Below, piece after piece: positions 33,487 to 42,712 of a stretch of 64,000 nt of DNA (positions are counted from its first letter, which is position 1; each line of letters begins with the position of its first letter). The notes beneath the pieces are model-generated. The model saw only the letters and a program-made list of their open reading frames with translations. It was not told the DNA's origin and searched no databases. The position numbers and the translations under genes are program-made. The DNA comes from Reyranella sp. CPCC 100927 (GTDB lineage Bacteria > Pseudomonadota > Alphaproteobacteria > Reyranellales > Reyranellaceae). Where the stretch lies: positions 248,001 through 312,000 of the forward strand of contig NZ_VOHA01000002.1 of NCBI RefSeq assembly GCF_007859315.1, given 5' to 3'.

Positions 33487-34305
33487 GTGCGATTGCAGGG
33501 GCGGCCCGATCTGCGGCCGATCATTTTCGCGGTGTTGGCCGTGACGTTCGGCATCTGGTCGCTGGTGATGCTGGCGCCGCTCAGTGCCGGCACGTTGCAG
33601 CGCGTCGGCCCCGCCATGGTGCCGCGCTTTTGCGCGATCGCCCTCATCGTCATCGGGTTGCTGATCGCGGCGCGCGCCGCAACCGGTATCGCGGTGGTGC
33701 CGCCGCGGTTGTTGCCCGGCCCCCTGCGTTTCGCCTTGGCGTTTTTGCTGGCGCTGATCCTGCTGGTGCCCAACATCGCCATGCTGGCCCCCGACGTGCC
33801 GCCCATCGCCTTCCTCGCCAGCGGGCTGGAGCAATTCATGCTGATGGCGGGCCCGGGCGACATCCTGGCGTTGATCTGGCTGCGCTGGACGCTGGCGATC
33901 CTGATCGGCGTGGTGCTGGCGGGCGACGGTCTGCTGACCGGGCTGGCCTCCATGCTGATCGGCTGCCTGTTGGGACTCGCGGGCGAAGACGTCAACAGCG
34001 GCGCCGTCCGCCTGCCGCAGATCGCGGCGCTGCTGGAGGCGCATGGCTTCATCATCGAGATCGCCGTCGTGGTGGTGATGATCCTGTGCCGGGTCAATCC
34101 GCTGCCGGCGGCTTTCGCCTATATCAGTGCCCCGATTGCGGCGGAGCAGTTCCTCAGGGTCATGCTGCTGAGCCGCGGCGCGATGCTGCCGGCCATGGAA
34201 CGGCCGATCGCGCTCACCCTGCTCGCGGCCATCGTCGTCATCGCCGCGGCCTTGCTGTGGTATCGCTGGCCATGGCGAGCCCGTGCCGCGTGGCTGCACA
34301 CCTGA
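33487..34305 (+). CDS. TctB/TctA-like hybrid membrane protein (shortened)
   Basis: A 272-residue membrane protein with seven or so hydrophobic segments. Residues ~12-65 resemble the first half of TctB (helix, then LQRVGPAMVPRFCAIALIVI; compare VRMGPGFVPQMLAFIMMALG in the TctB at 34487). Residues 148-176 (GLASMLIGCLLGLAGEDVNS) match a TctA segment (GLLIGLVGTDVNTG in TctA at 35031), and 220-234 (EQFLRVMLLSRGAML) match TctA EEYFRRAMLLSRG. So pieces of both permease subunits are joined in one open frame. The GTG follows GGAG. It may be a functional mini-permease or a degraded fusion; no stop or shift is present. Confidence 0.6.
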   Translation: MRLQGRPDLRPIIFAVLAVTFGIWSLVMLAPLSAGTLQRVGPAMVPRFCAIALIVIGLLIAARAATGIAVVPPRLLPGPLRFALAFLLALILLVPNIAMLAPDVPPIAFLASGLEQFMLMAGPGDILALIWLRWTLAILIGVVLAGDGLLTGLASMLIGCLLGLAGEDVNSGAVRLPQIAALLEAHGFIIEIAVVVVMILCRVNPLPAAFAYISAPIAAEQFLRVMLLSRGAMLPAMERPIALTLLAAIVVIAAALLWYRWPWRARAAWLHT

Positions 34306-34486
34306 TCAAAACATGGCGATTGAGCATTCAGATCTGACAGAGGCCTGACGCAGCCGTCATGAATGTGGCAATTTCATCCTTGGGCAAGCGCGCGATTTCC
34401 TGTTATCTGCCCACTCGTTGTCGCGTCAGCGTCGAGTCAGTCAAATGACGAACGGGAGCGGCTAAGCTCCGTCCAGGGAGGCGTTT

Positions 34487-35029
34487 TTGAACCGGTTCCT
34501 GACCAAGGATTTCCTGGCCGGGTTGATGTTCGTCGGGTTTGGTGGCCTGGCCTACATCGCGGCCTTCACTGACTTGTCCAGATACTTCGGCCAGTCGAAA
34601 CTGGCGCTGGGCACCGCGGTCCGCATGGGACCGGGCTTCGTGCCTCAGATGCTGGCGTTCATCATGATGGCGCTGGGTGCCATCATCGCGATCAGCGCCG
34701 TGGTCACGGGCAGCGAACGCATCGAAGGCGGCAAGTGGAAGCCGATCGTCATGGTCACCCTGGGCGTGGTGGCCTTCGCTGTCCTGTTCGATCCGGGCAA
34801 CGTACCGGCGATCGTATCGTGGTTCGTCCCCGGCCTGGCGCGCTGGGAAAACCCGGTGTCCGGCCTGCTGCCGGCTCTGATTGCGCTGGTCTTCCTGGCC
34901 GCGGCGGGCGGCGATGAGTTCAAGTGGGGTGAAACCGCCATCATGTGCGTGGCGCTGGCTGTCCTCTGCTTCGTGATCTTCAAGTGGGGCCTGTCGATGA
35001 ACATCGCCATGCTCAACGGGGTGTGGTGA
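34487..35029 (+). CDS. tctB: tripartite tricarboxylate transporter small permease TctB
   Basis: A 180-residue, four-helix DUF1468 protein. Hydrophobic segments lie at about 8-28, 48-72, 80-98 and 115-170. It starts from TTG (MNRFLTKDFLAG) after GGGAGG, which I accept because the family begins at this point. TctB pairs with TctA in periplasmic-receptor-dependent uptake of citrate and other carboxylates. TctA starts one base after its stop. No receptor gene is adjacent; three Bug receptors occur elsewhere in the window. Confidence 0.88.
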   Translation: MNRFLTKDFLAGLMFVGFGGLAYIAAFTDLSRYFGQSKLALGTAVRMGPGFVPQMLAFIMMALGAIIAISAVVTGSERIEGGKWKPIVMVTLGVVAFAVLFDPGNVPAIVSWFVPGLARWENPVSGLLPALIALVFLAAAGGDEFKWGETAIMCVALAVLCFVIFKWGLSMNIAMLNGVW

Positions 35030-35030
35030 G

Positions 35031-36536
35031 ATGGACATCCTCAACAACCTCGCCGTCGGGTTCGGTACTGCCGTCACGCTGCAGAACCTGATGTACTGCC
35101 TGATCGGCTGTCTGGTCGGCACGTTGATCGGCGTGCTGCCCGGCATCGGCCCGGTCGCCACCATCGCCATGCTGCTGCCGCTGACCTTCAAGCTGCCGCC
35201 CGAGGCGGCACTGATCATGCTGGCCGGCATCTACTACGGCGCCGCCTATGGCGGATCGACGACGGCGATCCTGGTGAACCTGCCAGGCGAATCCTCGGCC
35301 GTGGTGACCGCGCTCGACGGCTACAAGATGGCGCAGAAGGGCCGCGCCGGCGCCGCGTTGTCGATCGCCGCCGTCGGCTCGTTCTTCGCCGGCACGGTCG
35401 GCACCCTGCTGATCGTCATGTTCGCCAAACCGCTCACGGAAATGGCGCAGAAATTCGGTCCGTCCGAATACTGTTCGCTGATGGCGCTGGGCCTTGTGGC
35501 AGCCGTCGTGCTGGCCAGCGGTTCGGTGATCAAGGCCATCGCCATGGTGTTCCTGGGCCTGCTGATCGGACTGGTCGGTACCGACGTCAATACCGGCGCC
35601 CAGCGCTTCACCTTCAACATCCCCGAACTCAGCGACGGCATTGATTTCGCACCCATCGCGATGGGCCTGTTCGGCATTGCCGAGATCATCGCCAATCTCG
35701 AGAAGCGCGCGTCGCGCAAAGTCGAGCAGACCGTGATCACGTCGTTGTGGCCGACCCGCGAGGAGGTGCGCCAGGCGTGGCCCGCGGTGCTGCGCGGCAC
35801 GGGGATCGGCTCGATCCTGGGCGTGCTGCCGGGCGGTGGCCCGACACTCAGCGCCTTCTCGGCCTATACGTTGGAAAAGAAGATGTCCAAACGGCCGCAG
35901 GACTTCGGCACCGGTGTCGTGCAGGGCGTGGCCGCGCCGGAGTCGGCGAACAATGCCGCATCGCAGACGTCGTTCATTCCGATGCTGACCCTGGGCATTC
36001 CATCCAATGCCGTGATGGCGTTGATGGTGGGCGCCATGATCATCCAGGGCATCCAGCCCGGCCCCGAGGTCATGACCAAGAAGCCGGAGCTGTTCTGGGG
36101 CATGATCGCCTCGATGTGGATCGGCAACCTGATGCTGGTCATCATCAACCTGCCGCTGATCGGCATCTGGGTGAAGCTGCTGCGGGTGCCCTACCGCTTC
36201 CTCTATCCGTCGATCCTGCTGTTCTGCTGCATCGGTGCCTATTCGCTGCAGAACAGCACGTTCCACGTGATGACGGTCGCCATCTTCGGGGTCATCGGCT
36301 ACATCTTCCTGAAGCTGGGCTGCGAAGGCGCGCCCTTCCTGCTGGGCCTGGTGCTGGGACCGCAGATGGAGGAGTACTTCCGGCGCGCCATGCTGCTGTC
36401 GCGCGGCGATGCCACGGTCTTCGTGACGCGGCCACTCAGTGCCGGGCTGCTGGCGGTCACCGCCATCCTGCTGATCCTGATGGCGCTGCCGGCGCTGCGC
36501 AAGAAACGCGAAGAGGCCTTCCAGGAAGACAACTGA
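35031..36536 (+). CDS. tctA: tripartite tricarboxylate transporter large permease TctA
   Basis: A 501-residue, about 12-helix permease. The conserved segments are GVLPGIGPVATIAMLLPLTF near residue 35, YYGAAYGGSTTAILVNLPGE near 65, and a second copy-like GVLPGGGPTLSAFSAYTLEK near 265, then NNAASQTSFIPMLTLGIPSN. TctA is the main transport subunit of the TTT family, working with TctB and a Bug/TctC receptor. It follows TctB after one base. A strong terminator lies 20 bases downstream. Confidence 0.93.
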   Translation: MDILNNLAVGFGTAVTLQNLMYCLIGCLVGTLIGVLPGIGPVATIAMLLPLTFKLPPEAALIMLAGIYYGAAYGGSTTAILVNLPGESSAVVTALDGYKMAQKGRAGAALSIAAVGSFFAGTVGTLLIVMFAKPLTEMAQKFGPSEYCSLMALGLVAAVVLASGSVIKAIAMVFLGLLIGLVGTDVNTGAQRFTFNIPELSDGIDFAPIAMGLFGIAEIIANLEKRASRKVEQTVITSLWPTREEVRQAWPAVLRGTGIGSILGVLPGGGPTLSAFSAYTLEKKMSKRPQDFGTGVVQGVAAPESANNAASQTSFIPMLTLGIPSNAVMALMVGAMIIQGIQPGPEVMTKKPELFWGMIASMWIGNLMLVIINLPLIGIWVKLLRVPYRFLYPSILLFCCIGAYSLQNSTFHVMTVAIFGVIGYIFLKLGCEGAPFLLGLVLGPQMEEYFRRAMLLSRGDATVFVTRPLSAGLLAVTAILLILMALPALRKKREEAFQEDN

Positions 36537-36555
36537 AGCCCATCGCCTTTCACTG

Positions 36556-36590
36556 AAAAAGGGGAAGCCTCGCGGCTTCCCCTTTTTGTT
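36556..36590 (+). terminator. intrinsic terminator after tctA
   Basis: AAAAAGGGGAAGCC and GGCTTCCCCTTTTT form a strong stem with a TCGC loop, and the plus strand continues with TTGTTTC. It ends the tctBA unit. The mirrored A-run means it could also act from the other side. Confidence 0.85.
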
Positions 36591-36726
36591 TCGTCGATCG
36601 GCCGCCCGCATGTCGATGGGCGTGCCGCATAAGGGGTGGACACCGCGCCGCCCGTCTGTACCATGAACGGCGGTTTACGCTGAAAAAAGAGAACCGTCTT
36701 TACGGCGGCACTTCAGGGAGGACTCG

Positions 36727-37881
36727 ATGACTGCCCGCGTTGCGGCGGCTGTGGCCGCGTTTGTCTGCGTTGTCGCCAGTGCACTACCGTGTCTGGGCCA
36801 AGGCAAGCTACCGACCGAGATGGCATGGACGGCCTACGATACCGGCTCCTCCGGCTTCAACATCGCGGTCGCCATCGGCCAGCAGTTCAAGCAGAAGCAT
36901 AGTAGCGACCTGCGCCTGTTGCCGTCGGGCAACGATACCGGCCGCCTGGCGCCGGTGCGCGCCGGACGCGCCATCGCCTCGCAGATGGGCATCGGCACCT
37001 ACTTCGCGCAGGAAGGCGTGTTCGAGTTCGGCCAGAAGGCCTGGGGACCGCAGCCTACGCGCCTGCTGATGACAGCGACGTCATGCAATGGGCTGGGCCT
37101 GGCCGTCGCCAAGGATGTCGGCGTGAAGACGGCCGCCGACATGAAAGGCAAGCGCCTGGGTGTCGTGGTCGGCTCGCCGGCGCTGACGCAAGGCGCCCTG
37201 GCGCTGCTGGCGTTCGCCGGCCTGAGTGCGAGCGACGTGAAGGCGGTCGAGTTCTCGTCGAACAACGCCATGTGGAAAGGCATGGTGAACAACGAGACCG
37301 ACATCGCGCTGTCGTCGACCATCTCGGGCCAGTCCAAGGAGATGGACACATCGCCGCGTGGCGTCACATGGCCGCCGATGCCGGCTGCCGACAAGGACGG
37401 CTGGGCGCGCGTCCATAAGAAGGCGCCCTACTTCGTGCCGGTCAAGGCGACCTGCGGTTCCGGCGGCCTGAGCGACGACAAGCCGGTCGAGATGGCGGGC
37501 TATGCCTATCCCATCTTCATGACCTACGCCGATCGCGGCGACGAGCAGATCTACCTGATCACCAAGGCGATGATCGACTCCTACCCCGACTACAAGGCCG
37601 GTGCGCCCGGTGCCGACGGGATGGCGCTCGACAAGCAGAATTTCACCTGGGTCGTTCCCTACCATCCCGGCGCCATCAAGGCGTTCCGCGAGAAGGGCGT
37701 GTGGACCGACGCGGCGCAGAAGCACAACGATGCGCTGATCGCACGCCAGCAGGTGATCGCGACGGCATGGAAAGCCTTCGGCGCCAACGCGCCGTCCGAC
37801 GAGAAGGAATTCGCCACCGGCTGGATGAAGGCACGCGCCGAGGCCCTGAAGAAAGCCCGCATGGACGTGATCTTCGAATAG
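36727..37881 (+). CDS. TAXI-family TRAP transporter receptor, copy 1
   Basis: A 384-residue exported receptor. Residues 1-26 are a Sec signal (AAAVAAFVCVVASALPCLGQ). The family core follows: AYDTGSSGFNIAVAIGQQFK, LRLLPSGNDTGRLAPVRAGR and GKRLGVVVGSPALTQGALAL. TAXI receptors bind anionic organic acids and hand them to a fused TRAP permease. It is followed after 44 bases by a paralogue and then the permease. Sequence identity between the two receptors appears to be about 60 percent by eye; they may differ in ligand. Confidence 0.9.
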   Translation: MTARVAAAVAAFVCVVASALPCLGQGKLPTEMAWTAYDTGSSGFNIAVAIGQQFKQKHSSDLRLLPSGNDTGRLAPVRAGRAIASQMGIGTYFAQEGVFEFGQKAWGPQPTRLLMTATSCNGLGLAVAKDVGVKTAADMKGKRLGVVVGSPALTQGALALLAFAGLSASDVKAVEFSSNNAMWKGMVNNETDIALSSTISGQSKEMDTSPRGVTWPPMPAADKDGWARVHKKAPYFVPVKATCGSGGLSDDKPVEMAGYAYPIFMTYADRGDEQIYLITKAMIDSYPDYKAGAPGADGMALDKQNFTWVVPYHPGAIKAFREKGVWTDAAQKHNDALIARQQVIATAWKAFGANAPSDEKEFATGWMKARAEALKKARMDVIFE

Positions 37882-37925
37882 ACTGGCGCGCCCGCGCCGG
37901 ACCCGCATCGTACCCGGAGGTGAGC

Positions 37926-39095
37926 ATGCCGACCATCACGAGGCATTCACGGGCGGCCACGATCTGCGCCATCGCCATCGCCATCGCCATCGCAACACCG
38001 GCGGCAGCACAGGACATCAAGCTGCCGCAGACACTGACCTTCACGGCCTACGACACCGGCTCTTCCGGTTTCAACATCGCCGTGGCGGTCGGCAAGATGC
38101 TCAAGGACAAGCACGGCACCGAGGTGCGCGTCCTGCCGGCCGGCAACGACGTGGCACGACTCGCGCCCCTGCGGGCCGGTCGCGCGCAGGTCTCCGCCAA
38201 CGGCACCGGCACATACTTCGCGCAAGAGGCGGTGTTCGAATTCGCCGCCCGCGAATGGGGGCCGCAGCCGGTCCGGCTGCTGCTGGCCTCCAACGACTGC
38301 AACGGCGCATCGCTGGGCGTCGCCAAGGACACCGGCGTCAAGGCCGCCAAGGATCTCAAGGGCAAGCGCATCGGCATGGTCGTGGGCTCGCCGGCACTCA
38401 ATCAGAACGCACTGGCGGTCCTGGCCTTCGGCGGCCTGACCACTGCCGACGTAAAGCTGGTCGAATTCTCGGGCTACGGCGCGATGTGGAAGGGCGTGCT
38501 CAACAACGAGGCCGATGCCGCCTTCGCTTCGACCATCTCGGCGCAGCCCAAGGAAGTCGACACCTCGCCGCGCGGCTTGCTGTGGGTGCCGACGCCACGT
38601 GCCGACACGGCCGGCTGGCAGCGCATGCATAAGCTGGTGCCGTACATTTTCCCGCACAACGCAACCTGCGGTGCCGGCATCTCGCCCCAGGCCCCGCTGG
38701 AGACCGGCACGTTCCCTTATCCGATCTTCATGGGCTACGCGTCGATACCGGCCGACACGGCCTACGGCCTGACCAAGGCGATGATCACGGGCTACGACGC
38801 CTACAAGGACGCCGCGCCCGGCGCCGCCGGTCTCGACGTGAAGCTGCAGAAGCTGGAGTGGGTCGCGCCGTTCCATGACGGCGCCATCAAGGCACTCAAG
38901 GAAGCCGGCGTCTGGACCGATGCGGCGCAGAAACACAACGACGGGCTATTGCGCCGTCAGAAGACGCTGATCGAGGCCTGGGCGGCCTTGCAGAAAGCCA
39001 ACCCGCCCGACGATGCCGAAGCCTTCCGCAAGGCCTGGATGACGGCGCGCGCGGCGGCACTGAAGAGCGCCGGACTGGATGTTGTGTTCGAGTAG
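37926..39095 (+). CDS. TAXI-family TRAP transporter receptor, copy 2
   Basis: A 389-residue exported receptor close to its upstream neighbour (AYDTGSSGFNIAVAVGKMLK, VLPAGNDVARLAPLRAGRAQ, MVVGSPALNQNALAVLAFGG). Its signal peptide contains four perfect GCCATC repeats (37968-37991) coding for AIAIAIAI in the hydrophobic core. The ATG follows CGGAGGTG. The fused permease starts 26 bases later, so all three form one operon. Having two receptors for one permease suggests duplication with divergence in ligand. Confidence 0.9.
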   Translation: MPTITRHSRAATICAIAIAIAIATPAAAQDIKLPQTLTFTAYDTGSSGFNIAVAVGKMLKDKHGTEVRVLPAGNDVARLAPLRAGRAQVSANGTGTYFAQEAVFEFAAREWGPQPVRLLLASNDCNGASLGVAKDTGVKAAKDLKGKRIGMVVGSPALNQNALAVLAFGGLTTADVKLVEFSGYGAMWKGVLNNEADAAFASTISAQPKEVDTSPRGLLWVPTPRADTAGWQRMHKLVPYIFPHNATCGAGISPQAPLETGTFPYPIFMGYASIPADTAYGLTKAMITGYDAYKDAAPGAAGLDVKLQKLEWVAPFHDGAIKALKEAGVWTDAAQKHNDGLLRRQKTLIEAWAALQKANPPDDAEAFRKAWMTARAAALKSAGLDVVFE

Positions 39096-39121
39096 GGTGC
39101 GTTGCCGGCGGGAGAAACGGC

Positions 39122-41365
39122 ATGGTTGATGTCGCCAAGAAGGTCACGTTCGATGACCCCCATGTCGCGACCGGGCCGGTCGAGGCCGAGACGACCCGCG
39201 TGCGCACCCTGCAGGGGCCATGGCGGATTGCGCTCATGGCGCTCACGGCGGTCACGATCTTCCTGTGCATCAACCAGCAGTTCGGCCTGCGCTTCTTCAT
39301 CGGGTTCACGCCGCTGAACACCGAGTATTTCTACCTGCTGATCCTCTGCATGCTGCCCTTCACGTTCCTGATCTTCCCGGGCAGCACGCGGGCGGCGACC
39401 GATCGCCTGCCCTGGTACGACATCGTCTTGTTCGTCGTCACGGCCGCCGCAGCCGTCTACCTGATGATGCACATCCGCAAGTCCGCCGAGCTGGGCTGGG
39501 AGTTTGGCGGCGCACCCACCGGCGTGATCTGGGCCGGCTACGTGATGTGGTTCGTGCTGCTGGAAGCGCTGCGCCGCACCGGCGGCTGGAGCCTTCTGCT
39601 GTCGGTGCTGCCGTTCACCATCTATCCGTTGTTTGCCGAGGCGCGCTGGCTGGGGCCGCTGAAAGGCAACCAGTCGACCTGGGAGCAGGCGTCCGCCTAT
39701 CACATGCTGTCGACCGAGAGCCTGCTGGGCATTCCGATCCAGGCCTTCGCCGACACCGTGATCGGCTTCCTGGTGTTCGGCACGGCGCTGATGATGACGG
39801 GCGCCGGCAAGTTCTTCATCAACCTGTCGTTCGCGCTGTGCGGCACGTTCCGCGGCGGCGCCGCCAAGGTCTGCATCTTCGCCAGCGGCCTGCTGGGCAT
39901 GATGTCGGGCAGCATCGTGTCCAACGTGCTGACTGCCGGCACCATGACCATCCCGGTGATGAAGCGCACCGGGTTCCGCGCCTCCTATGCCGGCGCCATC
40001 GAGGCGTGTGCTTCCACCGGCGCGGTGCTGGCGCCACCGGTGATGGGCGCCACCGCCTTCGTGATGGCGCAGTTCATGGGTGTGACCTACGCAGAGGTCG
40101 CCGTCGCCGCTGTCATCCCGGCCCTGCTCTACTATGTCGGCCTCTTCATGCAGGTCGACTCCTACGCCGCGCGCCATGGGCTAAAGGGCTTGCCGCGCAG
40201 CGAGCTGCCCAGCGCCTGGGAATCGATCAAGGACGGCTGGTACTACGCCTTCGTCATTGTCCTGCTGATCGTGATGCTGCTGTACTTCAAGCGCGAGAGC
40301 CATGCGCCGTTCTATGCCACGGCGCTGCTGCTGGTTCTGAACCAGTGGGCGCAGCCCGGCGCCTGGCGCCTGTCCAACACCCTCAACTGTCTCGCCGCAC
40401 TGGCTGCCACCGTGGCGATGGTGCTGACCAGCGACGGGTACGCCAAGGCGATGGCGCTGCCCGCCGGCACGCCAGGCGGCAACGCCTTCGATGCCTGGAT
40501 GAACGCCATTCTGCTGCCGACCTTGGGCGGCATGCTGCTGCTGGTGCTGCTCAACGAGGTGTTCGGTGCCAAACGCTGGGGATTGGCGAAGTACCTCGCC
40601 TTCCTCGAGGTCAACGGCAAGACCTTCGTCGAGCTGATCGGCATCCTGGCCGGCTGCGGCCTGCTGATCGGCGCCTTCTCCATGACCGGCGTGATCTCGA
40701 GCCTGGCCAATGACCTGCTGGCATTGGCCGGCAGCAACGCGCTGCTGCTGCTGGCGATGTGTGCCATCACCAGCCTGGTCCTCGGCCTGGGGCTCACCAC
40801 GACGGCCTGCTACATCTTCCTCGCCATCCTGGTCGGGCCGGCCCTGGAAAAAGCCGGCCTCAACAAGATGGCCGTGCACATGTTCATCTTCTACTGGGGC
40901 ATGCTGTCGTCGATCACGCCGCCGGTGGCCATCGCCTCGTTTGCCGCCGCCGGCATCGCCGGCGCGCCAGCGATGAAGACGGGCTGGGAGTCGATGTGGG
41001 TGGGCAGCATCATCTACTTCATTCCGTTCTTCTTCGTGCTCAATCCCGCCTTCGTGATGCAGGGTTCGCTCAGCGAAGCGCTGTACCTGACAGTGACCAC
41101 CGCCATCGGTACGCTGTTCATCTGCGGCGGCATCCAGGGCTATCAGGCCGGCGTCGGCGATCTGCGCGGGGCGGGCATGCTGGAATGGCCGTTGCGCGTG
41201 ATGCTGGTGATCGGCGGACTCGTGCTGGCGACGCCCGGCGGCGGCATCATGCCGCTGGGCAACACGGCCATGGAGTTACTCGGCCTTGCGATCGTGGTAC
41301 CCACGGTGCTGGTGGCTCTATGGCTGGTGCGTCGCTCGGCAGCGCACCCCGTGGTGCCGGTGTAA
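39122..41365 (+). CDS. TRAP transporter fused permease (DctQM-type)
   Basis: A 747-residue permease with about 16-18 membrane helices. The N-terminal part (residues 1-160) corresponds to the small DctQ-like subunit and the rest to the DctM large subunit, with MSGSIVSNVLTAGTMTIPVM and IEACASTGAVLAPPVMGATA near residues 260-305 and GLTTTACYIFLAILVGPALE in the C-terminal half. This fused form is normal for TAXI systems. It energises uptake with an ion gradient. It follows the two TAXI receptors and is followed by a CoA-transferase, which may activate the imported acid. Confidence 0.93.
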   Translation: MVDVAKKVTFDDPHVATGPVEAETTRVRTLQGPWRIALMALTAVTIFLCINQQFGLRFFIGFTPLNTEYFYLLILCMLPFTFLIFPGSTRAATDRLPWYDIVLFVVTAAAAVYLMMHIRKSAELGWEFGGAPTGVIWAGYVMWFVLLEALRRTGGWSLLLSVLPFTIYPLFAEARWLGPLKGNQSTWEQASAYHMLSTESLLGIPIQAFADTVIGFLVFGTALMMTGAGKFFINLSFALCGTFRGGAAKVCIFASGLLGMMSGSIVSNVLTAGTMTIPVMKRTGFRASYAGAIEACASTGAVLAPPVMGATAFVMAQFMGVTYAEVAVAAVIPALLYYVGLFMQVDSYAARHGLKGLPRSELPSAWESIKDGWYYAFVIVLLIVMLLYFKRESHAPFYATALLLVLNQWAQPGAWRLSNTLNCLAALAATVAMVLTSDGYAKAMALPAGTPGGNAFDAWMNAILLPTLGGMLLLVLLNEVFGAKRWGLAKYLAFLEVNGKTFVELIGILAGCGLLIGAFSMTGVISSLANDLLALAGSNALLLLAMCAITSLVLGLGLTTTACYIFLAILVGPALEKAGLNKMAVHMFIFYWGMLSSITPPVAIASFAAAGIAGAPAMKTGWESMWVGSIIYFIPFFFVLNPAFVMQGSLSEALYLTVTTAIGTLFICGGIQGYQAGVGDLRGAGMLEWPLRVMLVIGGLVLATPGGGIMPLGNTAMELLGLAIVVPTVLVALWLVRRSAAHPVVPV

Positions 41366-41382
41366 GCAAGGAAAGTGACGAC

Positions 41383-42567
41383 ATGCCTGGGATTCTCGAC
41401 GGAATTCGCGTTCTTGATTTCGGCCGCTACATCGCCGGCCCCTACTGCGCCGCCCTGCTGGGCGACCTTGGCGCCGAAGTGATCCGCATCGAGAAACTGG
41501 ACGGCAGCGAGGATCGCTGGACGGCGCCGGTGGTGCCCGACAAGGAGGGCATCACCTTCCTCCAGATGAACCGCAACAAGCTCGGCCTCACGCTGAACCC
41601 GACCAAGCCGGCCGGCCGCGAGGTGGTGGCGCGCCTGGTGAAAACAGCCGACGTGGTGGTCGCCAACCTGCCGGCCGACACCCTGAAGGAGATGGGGCTC
41701 GACTACGAGACGCTGTCGGCCATCAACCCGCGCATCATCCTCGCCACCACATCGATGTTCGGCTCCGAAGGCCCCTACTCCAAGCGGGTCGGCTTCGACA
41801 CGATCGGCCAGGCGATGTCGGGCGCGATGTACCTGTCGGGCTGGGGCGACCGGCCGATGCGGATCGCGGTTCCCTACGTCGATTTCTCGACCGCTTATCT
41901 CAACACCATCGGCGTGCTGGCGGCGCTGATGGAGCGGCAGACCTCGGGCAAGGGCCAGAAGGTCGAGACGGCGCTGCTCAAGAGCGCGCTCAACGCCTCC
42001 AACTCAATGCTCATCGAGCAGCAGGTCATCGACGCCAATCGCACCGCGATCGGCAACCGCGGCTGGACGGCGGCACCCTCCGACTCGTTCAAGTGCACCG
42101 ACGGATGGATCTATGCCATGGCGATCGGCCAGCCGCTCTTCGTGCGCTGGGCCAAGCTGATGGGCGAGGACAGCTGGCTGAGCGACCCGCGCTTCAAGGA
42201 CGACCTGCAGCGCGGCAACCACGGCGAACTGATCAGCGAGCGCATGCAGACCTGGTGCGGCACGCGCACCGTCGCGCAGGCGCTCGAAGCGCTGGCCGAA
42301 GCGCGCATCCCGGCCGGCCCCGTCTACAGCCCGCAGCAGGCGCTCGACGATCCACATGTGAAGGACCAGAAGCTGTTCAAGCAGGTCGAGTTCCCCGGCG
42401 CCAAAAAGCCGGTGCCCTATCTCGATGAGGCGGTGAAGCTGTCACGCACGCCGCTGGAGATCCGCCGGCGGCCGCCGACCTTGGGCGAACATACCAACCA
42501 GGTCCTCGAGGAGGTCGGCTACAGCAAGGAGGACATCGCCAAGCTGCGCAAGGAGCGCGTGGTCTAG
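41383..42567 (+). CDS. CaiB/BaiF family (class III) CoA-transferase
   Basis: A 394-residue CoA-transferase. The start LDGIRVLDFGRYIAGPYCAA, GAEVIRIEKLDGSEDRW and the central VPYVDFSTAYLNTIGVLAAL are standard. Asp 167 in YVDFST is the likely acyl-carrying residue (equivalent to Asp 169 of formyl-CoA transferase). The C-terminus has RIPAGPVYSPQQALDDPHVK. It moves CoA between organic acids; the donor and acceptor are unknown. The gene lies 17 bases after the TRAP permease, so it probably activates the imported substrate. A REP pair follows. Confidence 0.9.
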   Translation: MPGILDGIRVLDFGRYIAGPYCAALLGDLGAEVIRIEKLDGSEDRWTAPVVPDKEGITFLQMNRNKLGLTLNPTKPAGREVVARLVKTADVVVANLPADTLKEMGLDYETLSAINPRIILATTSMFGSEGPYSKRVGFDTIGQAMSGAMYLSGWGDRPMRIAVPYVDFSTAYLNTIGVLAALMERQTSGKGQKVETALLKSALNASNSMLIEQQVIDANRTAIGNRGWTAAPSDSFKCTDGWIYAMAIGQPLFVRWAKLMGEDSWLSDPRFKDDLQRGNHGELISERMQTWCGTRTVAQALEALAEARIPAGPVYSPQQALDDPHVKDQKLFKQVEFPGAKKPVPYLDEAVKLSRTPLEIRRRPPTLGEHTNQVLEEVGYSKEDIAKLRKERVV

Positions 42568-42590
42568 TCGCGGTGCCGCTGAACCGGAAC

Positions 42591-42674
42591 CCGGGAGCGC
42601 GGGCGTCTCGCCCGCTCATGTCCTGCGAAATCAGCGCTTCCGCCTCGACGCGGGCCAGAGGCCCGCGCTCCCAG
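42591..42674. repeat. inverted pair of REP-like palindrome, family A
   Basis: CCGGGAGCGCGGGCGTCTCG is mirrored by GGCCAGAGGCCCGCGCTCCC (42653-42672 area), with about 40 bases between. It is between the CoA-transferase stop and the Bug receptor gene. Confidence 0.8.
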
Positions 42675-42712
42675 GGGTATGAAGCCGGCATATCCGAGTT
42701 GGGGAGGAATCG

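Noticed and set aside
37968-37991. CRISPR-like short tandem repeats
   Set aside because: The GCCATC units are six bases long, have no spacers, and lie inside a coding region.
40759-41382. Upstream extension of the CoA-transferase frame
   Set aside because: It overlaps the TRAP permease in another frame; the family start is the ATG at 41383.
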